DNA of 39,529 nucleotides from CG2-30-36-16 sp964372115 (GCA_964372115.1 CAYJPN010000043.1:1-39529), one strand, 5' to 3'. Counted from the stretch's first letter, positions 17,694-26,806 are shown. Numbers and translations: made by a program. Notes: generated by a model not told the origin, from the sequence alone.

Positions 17694-19163
17694 CTACTTT
17701 GATTCAGCGACATATTTAAGAATACCTTTTAATAAATCATAAAACTTTTCAACGGTTTTAACATTTACTTTTTCATCCGGTGAATGCGCGCCTTCGATTG
17801 TTGGACCAAAAGAAACCATATCAAGTCCGGGATACTTAGCGCCAAGAATGCCGCATTCTAAACCGGCATGTATAGCTTTTATTTCAGGTTCGGTTTTAAA
17901 AAGATTTTGGAAAACTTCCCTGGATGTTTTTAGAATTTTAGAATCCATATTTGGTTTCCAACCAGGATACCCATCGCCAACGTTTATCTTATCGGCGCCG
18001 GCTAATTTGAATGCCGCTTTAACACTGCTGTTGATAAATAACTTTGCGCTCTCAATAGAACTGCGCTGACTTGTGCCGATTAAAACTTTATTATCGGAGA
18101 TTTTTATAGTCGCAAGGTTTGTTGAAGTCTCAACCAATCCATCTATATCCTGACTCATCGCAATAACGCCGTGCGGCATAACAAGTAAAAGTTCAATTAT
18201 ATTATCGGAGAATTTTTTTGTAAAAACCTCTCCGGTTGTTTCATTTGATTTTACAAATTTCAAACTCAATCCGCCATCCGAAATTTTATATTCATTCATA
18301 AGCGATTGTTCAAAAGATGAAACTATATCGGCAACAGTTTTTTCATCCGAAGCTTTTATCATCAAAACAGTGTCGGCTTCACGCGGAATTGCGTTGCGCA
18401 ATGATCCGCCGTCTATCTTTACTATTTTGTAATCAACGTCTTTTAATTGTGCTAATGTTCGTGCAAGAAGTTTTATTGCGTTTGCGCGACCGGTAACAAT
18501 ATCGAGACCCGAATGTCCCCCTTTTAACCCGGTAACGATTAATTCATACGCATTATAATCTGAACCGATTGATTCTTTTTGAATTTCAAATATGCCGAGA
18601 GTGTCCATCCCGCCGCTGCATCCGACGTAAAAAGCTCCGTCTTCTTCGGAATCAAGATTTAAAAGAATTTTCCCTTTAACAAAGCCCGGCTGCAAATTGT
18701 TTGCTCCGGTAAGTCCCGTTTCTTCATCAACGGTGAATAACAATTCCAAAGGACCATGCACCACATCTTTATCTGTTGCAACCGCAAGACCGGCGGCTAC
18801 ACCAATGCCATTGTCGCTTCCGAGTGTTGTTCCGTCTGCTGTAATCCAACCATCTTCCAATAAAAGCTGAATCGGGTCATTTTCAAAATCGTGTTTTTTG
18901 CTTTTATTTTTTTCACAAACCATATCAACATGTCCCTGCAAAACTACAATAGGAGCATTTTCATATCCTTTTGTAGCAGGAACTCTCGCCACTATGCTTC
19001 CAGCTTCATCTTCGCTAAAATCTATATTAATTTCCTTTAACGTAGCCCGTAAATATTCTCTGATTTTTTCTTCTTTTTTTGATGGACGCGGAACCTGGCT
19101 GATCTCATAAAATCTCTGCCACATAATTTCCGGTTTTAATCCTTCGATAACTTTTAAAGACAT
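17694..19163 (-). CDS. pepD: Aminoacyl-histidine dipeptidase (Xaa-His, M20C)
   Basis: A 489-residue cytosolic zinc peptidase. Metal-ligand motifs: 'LQGHVDMV' (first His/Asp), 'TLGSDNGIG' (bridging Asp), 'TVDEETGLTGA' (Glu pair), 'NLDSEEDG', and the last His in 'GAHSPDEKVNV' near residue 460. The 'KGGHSGLDI' loop and N-terminal 'FYEISQVPRPSKKEEKI' are characteristic of PepD. It hydrolyses dipeptides such as beta-Ala-His and Xaa-His. The start is well supported by GGAGG 5 nt upstream. The length equals the family norm (about 485). It appears to be monocistronic: a structured element sits before it and a terminator after it. Confidence 0.95.
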   Translation of the reverse strand: MSLKVIEGLKPEIMWQRFYEISQVPRPSKKEEKIREYLRATLKEINIDFSEDEAGSIVARVPATKGYENAPIVVLQGHVDMVCEKNKSKKHDFENDPIQLLLEDGWITADGTTLGSDNGIGVAAGLAVATDKDVVHGPLELLFTVDEETGLTGANNLQPGFVKGKILLNLDSEEDGAFYVGCSGGMDTLGIFEIQKESIGSDYNAYELIVTGLKGGHSGLDIVTGRANAIKLLARTLAQLKDVDYKIVKIDGGSLRNAIPREADTVLMIKASDEKTVADIVSSFEQSLMNEYKISDGGLSLKFVKSNETTGEVFTKKFSDNIIELLLVMPHGVIAMSQDIDGLVETSTNLATIKISDNKVLIGTSQRSSIESAKLFINSSVKAAFKLAGADKINVGDGYPGWKPNMDSKILKTSREVFQNLFKTEPEIKAIHAGLECGILGAKYPGLDMVSFGPTIEGAHSPDEKVNVKTVEKFYDLLKGILKYVAESK

Positions 19164-19302
19164 ATATCCTCCATTACTTTTTATATTAATTTGATTATAA
19201 ATATATAAAGAAATGAGGAATTATCGAATGTGAATATTGGGGACTAATATTGATGTGAATTATTGTGAGTTACTTAGAAGAGAAACTAAGCAGTAAAAAA
19301 AA

Positions 19303-19407
19303 GAGTTGTCTCAAAAAAAAGTATACTTTAAACTGCGGTTTCAACCGTGGGATTATGAGCCGAATGTCAATCATTCATAACCGGTTTTAGGACTTTTGAG
19401 ACAACTC
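19303..19407 (-). terminator. 105-bp inverted-repeat element after trxB
   Basis: GAGTTGTCTCAAAA at 19303-19316 is perfectly repeated inverted at 19394-19407. With flanking A/T runs and AGT the match extends to about 25 positions with one mismatch and one indel. Between the arms are smaller palindromes (TTATGA/TCATAA, GAATG/CATTC). On the minus strand the second arm runs into eight T, so it can work as trxB terminator (first arm begins 10 nt after the stop). The 77-nt spacer and sharp ends are also what a small MITE would look like. Confidence 0.6.
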
Positions 19408-19416
19408 CTTTTTTAC

Positions 19417-20376
19417 TCAAACAAGTTCAGCTTGATGAAATTCTTTTTTTATGTTGTTAACATAATCGGATGCACTGAGTGCGGCAATTGTACCATCCGC
19501 TACGGCGGTTGTTACCTGCCTGTATTTTTTTTGAATGGAATCACCCGCGGCATAAACCCCGGGTACATTTGTCCGCAAATCAGAATCGACAATAATTTCT
19601 TTCCACTTATTCAGTTCAACTATACCTTCAATCGATTCAGTGTTCGGAACATAACCGATAAAAATAAACGTCCCGTCAATTTTCATTTTTGTTATTTCAT
19701 GTGTTCTTTGATTTTCAATATTAACAAACTCAAGTTTTTCGTCCCCTAAAAACTCGGTTATTTTGCTCTCCATGATGAAATTTATTTTTTCATTTTTTTT
19801 CGCTTCTTCAATGTAATGTTCCAATGCCTGGAAATGGTCGAACTGGTGAACCAATGTAACTTTTGATGCGTATTTTGTAAGCGATACCGCCTCCTCAAGC
19901 GCGGAGTTTCCGCCGCCCACAACTATTATTTCTTTATCCTGGAAAAAATCACCGTCACAGGTTGCACAGTATGAAATTCCCTTTCCCTTAAATTTTTCTT
20001 CACCAACAGCGCCAATCATTCTCGATTTACCACCCGTCGCGATTATAACCGCATGAGATGTGAATTCATCTTTGCCATTAATTGTAACTCTTTTAATATC
20101 ACCTTCAAGGTCGAGTGATGTTATTTTTATATTTGAGCGTATTGTACATCCGAATTTTTGAGCCTGCGTTTTCATATTCCTCGCAAGTTCGTACCCGCTT
20201 ATATTTTCAACTCCGGGGTAATTTGCAATTTCATGCGTAAGCACCATTTGCCCGCCGACTGCCCCTTCATTCAAAATTAACGTTTTTAATTTTGCCCGCG
20301 ATAGATAGATACCTGCCGTTAAGCCGGCAGCTCCGGCGCCAATTACAACAACATCATAATCATAATCATTTTGCAT
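19417..20376 (-). CDS. trxB: Thioredoxin reductase
   Basis: A 319-residue flavoprotein. The N-terminal FAD fold is 'VVIGAGAAGLTAGIYLSRA', the redox-active pair is in 'SYCATCDGDFF' (CxxC near residues 136-139), the NADPH fold 'IVVGGGNSALEEA', and the C-terminal FAD motif 'GVYAAGDSIQKKYRQVTTAVADG'. It transfers electrons from NADPH to thioredoxin. The adjacent upstream gene encodes an atypical thioredoxin-like protein, so the two probably work together. An AAAAGGATTA stretch before the ATG serves as ribosome site. Between the two genes lies a nested hairpin. Confidence 0.95.
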   Translation of the reverse strand: MQNDYDYDVVVIGAGAAGLTAGIYLSRAKLKTLILNEGAVGGQMVLTHEIANYPGVENISGYELARNMKTQAQKFGCTIRSNIKITSLDLEGDIKRVTINGKDEFTSHAVIIATGGKSRMIGAVGEEKFKGKGISYCATCDGDFFQDKEIIVVGGGNSALEEAVSLTKYASKVTLVHQFDHFQALEHYIEEAKKNEKINFIMESKITEFLGDEKLEFVNIENQRTHEITKMKIDGTFIFIGYVPNTESIEGIVELNKWKEIIVDSDLRTNVPGVYAAGDSIQKKYRQVTTAVADGTIAALSASDYVNNIKKEFHQAELV

Positions 20377-20399
20377 TATATAATCCTTTTAAAATATTA

Positions 20400-20453
20400 T
20401 GGCGTCTTTCAGCATATTCAATAACCATCGCTGGTTAAATACTTAAGACACCA
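20400..20453 (-). promoter_or_regulatory. Nested hairpin between trx-like gene and trxB
   Basis: On the minus strand TGGTGTCTT pairs with AAGACGCCA (9 bp including one G-U), enclosing a second perfect stem TAACCA / TGGTTA with a GCGA loop. It lies 20 nt after the trx-like stop and 23 nt before trxB. It could be a processing site or attenuator that sets the ratio of the two products. No T run follows directly. Confidence 0.4.
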
Positions 20454-20472
20454 TATCCAAAATTAATTTTTA

Positions 20473-20817
20473 TTACTTTTTGAAGTTTTCATCAAGTATA
20501 GAAGTAACTTGATCTCTTGATTGAATGCTGCTTGTTGCTTTTACAACCTTACCTTTTTTGTAATAAATTGTAAATGGCAAACCGGCAAAGTTACTTGCTT
20601 CAGGCAAATTTCTTATAATTTTTGCATCAGGCGAATCAAATTCCATATCGGCAAATTTTACATGCGAATACTCGTTTTCAATTTCTTCCATAACTTCGTA
20701 AACAGGTATACACATCGGTCCCATACGACCGCAGCAAACCATAACATTTTCATTTGAAGCTAATAATTCAGCGTGTTCTTTTTCGGATAATACATGAGTT
20801 AGGTTAGTTCTTAACAT
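20473..20817 (-). CDS. Atypical thioredoxin-like protein lacking CxxC
   Basis: A 114-residue thioredoxin-fold protein. The fold is recognisable from the centre 'GPMCIPVYEVMEEI', 'VKFADMEFDSPDA' and the cis-Pro stretch 'GLPFTIYYKKGKVV'. The usual WCGPC is replaced by 'VCCGRMGPMC' (Cys28, Cys29, Cys36), so no CxxC pair exists; if GP is aligned to GP, Met occupies both Cys positions. Any disulfide chemistry would have to use a CxxxxxxC or CxxxxxxxC pair. It is upstream of trxB on the same strand, which argues that it is still a redox partner. An AAGG site lies about 8 nt before the ATG. Confidence 0.8.
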   Translation of the reverse strand: MLRTNLTHVLSEKEHAELLASNENVMVCCGRMGPMCIPVYEVMEEIENEYSHVKFADMEFDSPDAKIIRNLPEASNFAGLPFTIYYKKGKVVKATSSIQSRDQVTSILDENFKK

Positions 20818-21180
20818 TTTTTTGCCTTAAAAATTATTGATTAATTATTTTTGTTTCCGTGTAATCAGATTCAATAGTCAAAAAAAAGATTCAAATTCTA
20901 AAATGAGGAGATATCACAACTTTGAGTGGAATGAGTCATTTAAGAAATCAGCGGCGCTAGCTCTTAATTGTGAGGGAGATAAAAATAAAATATTTCATTT
21001 GGATGGATAAATGAGTGTGGATAAATGGATGGAGGGTAAAAGTCACATCAGACAAGTTAAATTTAACCCCATTATTGACTCATGCGAGCAAACCAACATA
21101 CAGTCATCCACAATTTGTTCCTTCTATTTTCTGTCAAACTTTAACCCTCTATTAGTAACAATCGCGTGCAATGGACGTTC
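20818..21180. other. Intergenic region
   Basis: About 360 bases between the thioredoxin-like gene and the PBP4 stop codon. A 71-codon plus-strand frame (21011-21226) has no homology-like content and overlaps the PBP4 gene. No terminator, RNA or strong repeat was recognised. Confidence 0.4.
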
Positions 21181-22605
21181 TTATTTATATTCAGCAAGCA
21201 GCCGGCAAATTTCGTTTTGGAAATAAACAGCTTTTGCGGTGTTACGTACATGGTTTTGGATGAGAATTGAAAACGCAAGCATGTCACCATCAGCAGAATG
21301 AACGTAACCGGAAAGTGTACTAATGCCGCTTAATGTACCGGTTTTTGCGTGCACATTATTTTCTGCTGCCGTCCCTCTCATCCGGCTTCTTAATGTGCCG
21401 TCAACACCGGCAACCGGAAAGGCATTATACAAAATATTATATAATTCCGGTCTCGCGAAATAAATATATTTCAAAACAGAAACCATTAACTCCGCGGAAA
21501 CCAAATTGTAATGAGATACACCGGAACCATCTACAAGTCTGTATGATGACGGGTTTAAACCTGATAGTTCAATAAGACTATCGATGAGTTGCAAGCCTTT
21601 ATGTGCATCAGCAGGTTCTCCGAAAACCTGGCAGCCCATCGCGCGAAGTGTCATTTCGGCACTTAAATTATCGCTGGTCTTATCAAGATTAACAATTACA
21701 GAATCATATCTTCGTTCTACTGTTTGAAGAATCATTGCGGAAGCCGGTGTTATATCAAACTTAATTCCTCCGGCAACTTTAACACCGTGTTCTATTAGTT
21801 TTTCTTTAAAAAGAGAAAGGAAATATTGCTTTGGATTATAAACATTTACTTTTGTTGTTGATTCTTTTCTGCCGGAATAAATAGAACCGTTTACAATAAT
21901 TTTATTTGTGCGGTTTATCCAATCGCGGCTAATAGTAATGTCTTCCTCCCCTCTTATGGATGTTGTGTTGGAATTATTTTCTATCTGAAAAAACGAAGTA
22001 GTTGGATTCGTGAAAACCTCCGCCGGTTGACTCGCTTTATCCGGTTCAACAATTACTTCAACTGCGTTGTCATTTATGTTCAATGCTGTCATATATGGCG
22101 CGTCGGTAGAAGGATCATCATCCCACATCCAGCCTTGCCCCCAAAATAGAGAGTCCATAATCGAAACATCGCCTATCAAGTTACCCGATATTTCTTTAAC
22201 TCCGGTTGCTGTTATACTATTGATTAGAGTATCAAGGTCATCGGAAGTAAAATCGGGGTCCATGCCTCCGATAACATAAAGATCACCGAATAATGTGCTG
22301 TTTATTATCTCACCGGTGTACGCTAATTTTGTTTTAAATGTGTAGTCTGGTCCAAGAAATATTAAACCCGCTGTTGACGTCAATACTTTCATATTTGAAG
22401 CGGGATGGAGAAGAAGTTTTTCGGATCGGTTATATAAATTTTCGTTTGCAGTTAAATTATAAACAGATACAGCGGCAATCGCGGATGTAAAAAAATCATT
22501 CGCAAGAAGTGTATCTATCGAATATTGTAACGAAGATTTTTGCTGGGCAAATAAAGAAATACTTATTAAACAAAAATAAAAACAACTTGTGAATTTTCTT
22601 TTCAT
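21181..22605 (-). CDS. dacB: D-Ala-D-Ala carboxypeptidase/endopeptidase, PBP4 type (S13)
   Basis: A 474-residue exported protein with a signal peptide (about 1-20). Active-site motifs of S13 peptidases: SxxK as S70-N-M-K73 in 'LHPASNMKVLTSTAG', SxN as 'KTSDNLSAE' near residue 310, and KTG in 'VHAKTGTLSG' near 428. A long insert between the first two motifs (about 75-300) is normal for PBP4. The enzyme trims pentapeptides or opens D-Ala-mDAP cross-links in the periplasm. Its ATG overlaps the upstream TatD-radical SAM stop codon by one base, so expression is coupled to that operon. Confidence 0.93.
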   Translation of the reverse strand: MKRKFTSCFYFCLISISLFAQQKSSLQYSIDTLLANDFFTSAIAAVSVYNLTANENLYNRSEKLLLHPASNMKVLTSTAGLIFLGPDYTFKTKLAYTGEIINSTLFGDLYVIGGMDPDFTSDDLDTLINSITATGVKEISGNLIGDVSIMDSLFWGQGWMWDDDPSTDAPYMTALNINDNAVEVIVEPDKASQPAEVFTNPTTSFFQIENNSNTTSIRGEEDITISRDWINRTNKIIVNGSIYSGRKESTTKVNVYNPKQYFLSLFKEKLIEHGVKVAGGIKFDITPASAMILQTVERRYDSVIVNLDKTSDNLSAEMTLRAMGCQVFGEPADAHKGLQLIDSLIELSGLNPSSYRLVDGSGVSHYNLVSAELMVSVLKYIYFARPELYNILYNAFPVAGVDGTLRSRMRGTAAENNVHAKTGTLSGISTLSGYVHSADGDMLAFSILIQNHVRNTAKAVYFQNEICRLLAEYK

Positions 22606-23966
22606 TAAAAATATTCCCTCACTCTAAATTCAACTCCTATTTTTTCTTCAACTATTACACGCGCTTTTTCTATTTCAACTTCGTCAATGGCAACTATTGA
22701 AAGCACTACTTTTTTGATATAAATTTTTGCTTCTTTTGCAAACGTAACCATTTCGTTAAATAACCTTTTATCAACTTTCATTATATCAGCGTATTGTTTC
22801 GGATCAAATGAATTAAGACTTATAGAGACTGTATCAATCAATCCCTTCAACTCCGGAGTAATATTTCTTTTGTTTATATAATTACCGTGCCCATTTGTAT
22901 TAAGCCTTGTACAACCGCCGTGTTCTTTTACGTATTTCGAAATTTTCTTAACTACATCCCATCTGATTGTAGGCTCGCCGAAACCGCAAAACACTATTTC
23001 ATCATATGCAGCCGGGTCTCCGATTTCATTTATATAAACATCCGCGTTCGGTTCATCAATGTGTTTCATTTGCAAATTGTAACCATGTACAACCGGGTTT
23101 TCTTTGCGATGACAAAATACACAGTCGGCGTTGCAGCGGTTTGTTATATTAATATAAAGAGAGTTGTGAATTTTATAAGTATTAACAGTGTCTTTTTTCT
23201 TTCCCATGCCGAACATTTTAAATGCGTTTAACGATGTTATTCTTGCTACTTCTTCAATAGTTATTTTGTGAAGTTCTGCAAGTTTTTCGGCGACATATTT
23301 TACATTCGTAGGTTCATTCCTTTTCCCGCGGTATGGAACGGGAGTCATAAACGGTGAGTCGGTTTCGATCATAATATTTTCAAGCGGAATTGCAGCGGCA
23401 ATTTCTCTTAACGAATCAAACTTTTTAAATGTAATATTCCCGGTGAATGAAATATAATGATGCATAGCGATCAGTTCGCGTGCATCTTCCAGTGAAGCGT
23501 TAAAACAATGGAACTGAGCGCGGAGACCGCTGCCCGCGTAGGACTTTATTATTTCCATCATATCAACATCTGAATCGCGGTTATGTATTATTACCGGGAG
23601 ATCGAGTTTTAAAGCGAGCTCTATTTGATCTTTGAACGCTTTTATCTGTTTTTCTTTTGGTGAAAAATCATAAAAGTAGTCTAAACCTATCTCGCCTATC
23701 GCAACTATCTTCGGATGTTTTGCAAGTTCTTCAAGTTTCGGAATAAAGGAATCATCCCAATCTTTTGTATCGTGTGGATGAACGCCCACAGCGCCGAATA
23801 TAAAATCATATCTATCACAAAGTTCAATTACCTGCTTCGCGGTTTTTAAATCGGTTGCGGGAACCAACATGTAATCAACTCTCTCTTCGCGTGCTTTTTT
23901 TATCACTTCGAAAAGATCTTCCTCAAAATTGGGATAAAATAAATGAGCGTGTGTATCGACAAACAT
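22605..23966 (-). CDS. TatD-family nuclease fused to radical SAM domain
   Basis: A 453-residue two-domain protein. Residues 1-255 are a complete TatD metal-dependent hydrolase: 'DTHAHLFYPNF' (HxH), 'AIGEIGLDYFYD', 'IHNRDSD', 'QFHCFNAS' and 'MIETDSPFMTP'. Residues about 265-453 are a radical SAM domain with 'NRCNADCVFCHR' (CxxxCxxC for the 4Fe-4S cluster) and 'VFCGFGEPTIRWD'. This second part is the 'TatD-associated radical SAM' family, here covalently joined. TatD proteins are 3'-5' DNA exonucleases; the chemistry of the radical SAM half is not known. The gene lies 8 nt after the TonB receptor and overlaps the PBP4 start. Confidence 0.88.
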   Translation of the reverse strand: MFVDTHAHLFYPNFEEDLFEVIKKAREERVDYMLVPATDLKTAKQVIELCDRYDFIFGAVGVHPHDTKDWDDSFIPKLEELAKHPKIVAIGEIGLDYFYDFSPKEKQIKAFKDQIELALKLDLPVIIHNRDSDVDMMEIIKSYAGSGLRAQFHCFNASLEDARELIAMHHYISFTGNITFKKFDSLREIAAAIPLENIMIETDSPFMTPVPYRGKRNEPTNVKYVAEKLAELHKITIEEVARITSLNAFKMFGMGKKKDTVNTYKIHNSLYINITNRCNADCVFCHRKENPVVHGYNLQMKHIDEPNADVYINEIGDPAAYDEIVFCGFGEPTIRWDVVKKISKYVKEHGGCTRLNTNGHGNYINKRNITPELKGLIDTVSISLNSFDPKQYADIMKVDKRLFNEMVTFAKEAKIYIKKVVLSIVAIDEVEIEKARVIVEEKIGVEFRVREYF

Positions 23967-23974
23967 AAAAACTC

Positions 23975-26149
23975 TTAAAAAAATAAATCTATACTTAATG
24001 AAAAATTTCTGAGCGGCGCAAGATTGCCTATCAGTTCAACGTAATTGTAGTTTAAAAGGTTATCCATATTGAAGAAAATTCTCCCCGGAAAACCGATGTA
24101 AAATAAACTATAACCCGCGCTAAAATCAAGCACGTAAACCGCAACACGTTTTTCGCCGTCTTTTACAATTCCCAGGTCAACAAGTTCAAAATCCATTTGT
24201 TCAACTTTACTCCAATACCGGAAATTTAGACCAAAGCTTAATGCACCGGGGTTGTAATTTATTCCCGCAGATACAATATGGCGCGGACGGTACTTTAACG
24301 CTTTGTTCATTTGCAAATCGCGCGTCCATAAATAGGTATACCCGCCTGATAAATAAAACTTATCTGTAAATGGCGCAACGTTAAATATAAACTCCGCCCC
24401 TTGAATGCGGGCTCGGGTAACATTTGCAAAACTTACCTGTCCGTTTAAAATATTTACCGCCGGTTCAATAAAATCGTAAAATTCGTTTTGAAATAACGCT
24501 GCTTCAAATTTGGATAAAACTGATAACTTGTACTGAACAGCCGCCTCAAAATTTAAATTCCGCTCAGGTTTCAAATTCGGATTTGGATTTATACTTACAC
24601 CGCTTACTAAAGTTGAGGTATAAGCTTCGGCAAGTGAGGGCGCTCTAAATCCTGTCCCGATTGATGAACGAAATATTATTCTATCGGTTAATTTATAGTT
24701 TATACCAAGTTTTGGAGAAATGTTGGAGACACCTTTCATTGTATCTAACTTACTCAAATCGTATCTAACCCCGGCTGAAACATTTAATTGTTTAAGAAGT
24801 TTAAAATCACCTTGCATGTATGCCCCAAATGAAAATGCAGCCGGGTTACCGAAAATATTCGATTTTACTTTTGAGCCGGATGACTCGATGCCGCCTGTTA
24901 AAGTGAAATTATTATTAAATTGATTGACAGCGAGAATCTCTCCTCTGAATAAATTTGCGATGGAAGAATTCATCGAAACAGACTGATCGCGCCAGTCCGT
25001 TCTATAATAACTTCCCCTAAATTCTACTTGCAGATTGTTATTAAATTGATGCGTTAAAATTATTCCTAACATCTGCCTGTTTGTTTTTACTTTTTGCCCC
25101 TGGTCAGCATCGGGCGGCACAAGCGCGTTGCGACTGTCTTTCCAATAAATAAAATTACCCGAAGTTTGGTTTAACGAGTTAAGGAAAAAAGACAAATTAG
25201 TTTTATCAGAAATATCAATCGTTCCTTTTATAAAGCCGATGTATCTGCGTGTAAAATCATTTTGTTTGTAGCTGTAATTATCAATGCGGCTTAATGAAAC
25301 TGAAAACCCCAAACCGCCAATGTGGTTTGTGTGCGAAGCGGATAACGAATTAAATGTTCTTGGCTTCGACGACCACTTCCACTCATCATGCGATGGTTTA
25401 TCGTACAAACCAGAAAGCGCTTTAAAATATGTGTAACTCTGGTTAGTTTGTTTTTTTGTTATGATGTTTACAACACCGCCGATTGCTGTTGAACCATAAA
25501 GCGAACTTGAAGCGCCTTTTAATATTTCAACTCTTTCAATTTCATTAACAGGTATCATCTCCCATATAATTTCTCCGGAATCGCCTGTATAAAGCGGTAT
25601 GCCGTCTATTGCTGTTAAAACCCGTGAACCGGCGCCCCTGCTATACCCGCTTGAACCCCTAATGCTTAGCTGGTCGTCAACTAAATTTATACCCGGCATG
25701 TAACGTATCGCATCGCGTATATTGTAAATATTTTTTTTGTCGATTATTTCAGGGTCTAACACTTCAACACTTACCGGCAAATCATCAAGACGCTGCTGAT
25801 GTTTGCCCGCCGTAACAACTACCGGTTCAGACTGTACCGCCGACGCGTTTAATAAAATAGTAACCGAAGCATTATTTTCTGTAACATCAACCTGTACGTT
25901 TTTGGATTCGTACCCGATCATCGAAACAAATAAATTGTAAACTTTTGGTTGAAGACCGCCGATACTGAATTTACCGAGAACGTTTGAAGCCGCACCGGTA
26001 GTTGTTCCTTCAACCGCAATGTTTGCAAACCCAAGTATCCCCCCACTCTCATCCAGAACAGTCCCTGATATTTTTCGCTGTTGACTAAATGCGGTAGTAA
26101 AGAATAACAAAAAAAATAAAAATGTAACTGAATATTTTTTTCTAATCAT
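23975..26149 (-). CDS. TonB-dependent outer-membrane receptor
   Basis: A 724-residue outer-membrane transporter. Order: signal peptide (1-22), carboxypeptidase-regulatory-like domain (about 25-108, 'ISGTVLDESGGILGFANI'), plug (about 120-230, 'DDLPVSVEVLDPEIIDKKN', 'SIRGSSGYSRGAGSRVL', 'LYGSTAIGGVVNIITKK') and a beta-barrel to the end (final residue Phe). The plug wording is closer to siderophore/cobalamin (BtuB/FepA) receptors than to SusC, and there is no SusD gene, so a metal complex or cofactor is the more likely cargo. It is preceded 4 nt upstream by a small lipoprotein gene, perhaps a surface partner. Confidence 0.9.
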   Translation of the reverse strand: MIRKKYSVTFLFFLLFFTTAFSQQRKISGTVLDESGGILGFANIAVEGTTTGAASNVLGKFSIGGLQPKVYNLFVSMIGYESKNVQVDVTENNASVTILLNASAVQSEPVVVTAGKHQQRLDDLPVSVEVLDPEIIDKKNIYNIRDAIRYMPGINLVDDQLSIRGSSGYSRGAGSRVLTAIDGIPLYTGDSGEIIWEMIPVNEIERVEILKGASSSLYGSTAIGGVVNIITKKQTNQSYTYFKALSGLYDKPSHDEWKWSSKPRTFNSLSASHTNHIGGLGFSVSLSRIDNYSYKQNDFTRRYIGFIKGTIDISDKTNLSFFLNSLNQTSGNFIYWKDSRNALVPPDADQGQKVKTNRQMLGIILTHQFNNNLQVEFRGSYYRTDWRDQSVSMNSSIANLFRGEILAVNQFNNNFTLTGGIESSGSKVKSNIFGNPAAFSFGAYMQGDFKLLKQLNVSAGVRYDLSKLDTMKGVSNISPKLGINYKLTDRIIFRSSIGTGFRAPSLAEAYTSTLVSGVSINPNPNLKPERNLNFEAAVQYKLSVLSKFEAALFQNEFYDFIEPAVNILNGQVSFANVTRARIQGAEFIFNVAPFTDKFYLSGGYTYLWTRDLQMNKALKYRPRHIVSAGINYNPGALSFGLNFRYWSKVEQMDFELVDLGIVKDGEKRVAVYVLDFSAGYSLFYIGFPGRIFFNMDNLLNYNYVELIGNLAPLRNFSLSIDLFF

Positions 26150-26153
26150 TTAA

Positions 26154-26666
26154 CTAATTACCTCCCGGTGGCTGCGGCGGCGGATTGTTAAAATCGCAAA
26201 TAATATCTACACTCGTTGTTAATCCGAATTGGTTGACTACAAGTTTACCCGGTTTTGTTGTGTCATTGTTGGTATAATATAACCCGGCAACAATCCACGC
26301 TTTTCTATCGAGCAAAAGTGCTGGGGTGCTTGACTGTGCTACCGCCACGTAATTATACTCTCCGGGAGCGATAGGCACATATGAAGAGTCTAAAGATGAG
26401 TAGTTAAATTCCGTTATGCCGAAAGGGATTTCGTAGCTTACGTATGCAATATTAAAAGCATTAAAATCGCCGGCGGAATTAATCGGGTTTTTGAAGACTA
26501 CAATGTGGGTTCTTTTAATGCTGTCCGCCCATGTGCCCAAAAAAGTTATCTTCCCGCTGAAACCGGGTTTTTCATTTTCCGGCTGTACCGGGTTAGGTTC
26601 GATTCCTTTACCGCAGCCGAAAGTTAGAAGTGCAAAAAGCAACAATATTTGTATTACAATTTTCAT
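26154..26666 (-). CDS. Small lipoprotein of unknown function
   Basis: About 170 residues: a short signal (MKIVIQILLLFALL), lipobox LTFGC, then a beta-rich domain with 'FSGKITFLGTWADSIKRTHIVVFKNP' and a Pro/Gly end. I do not recognise the family. The ATG at 26666 fits a signal peptide best; an upstream TTG (26702) would add an extra hydrophobic stretch. It is the first gene of the TonB receptor operon with a 4-nt gap, so it probably aids uptake at the outer membrane, by analogy with receptor-linked lipoproteins. That role is inference only. Confidence 0.75.
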   Translation of the reverse strand: MKIVIQILLLFALLTFGCGKGIEPNPVQPENEKPGFSGKITFLGTWADSIKRTHIVVFKNPINSAGDFNAFNIAYVSYEIPFGITEFNYSSLDSSYVPIAPGEYNYVAVAQSSTPALLLDRKAWIVAGLYYTNNDTTKPGKLVVNQFGLTTSVDIICDFNNPPPQPPGGN

Positions 26667-26806
26667 GGCGGTGAATATAAAAATACTGAGGTTTAGTAAC
26701 AATAGGTTTTGGAAAGAGATAGGAAATAAGAGAGAAGAAAGAAAAATAATTTGCTAAGATTTTCATTAAGATGTTATCAATCTTCCTTGAAAATTCGTAT
26801 CTGTTG

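Noticed and set aside
21011..21226. 71-codon plus-strand ORF in the gap before dacB
   Set aside because: No ribosome site, no recognisable composition, and overlap with the end of dacB.
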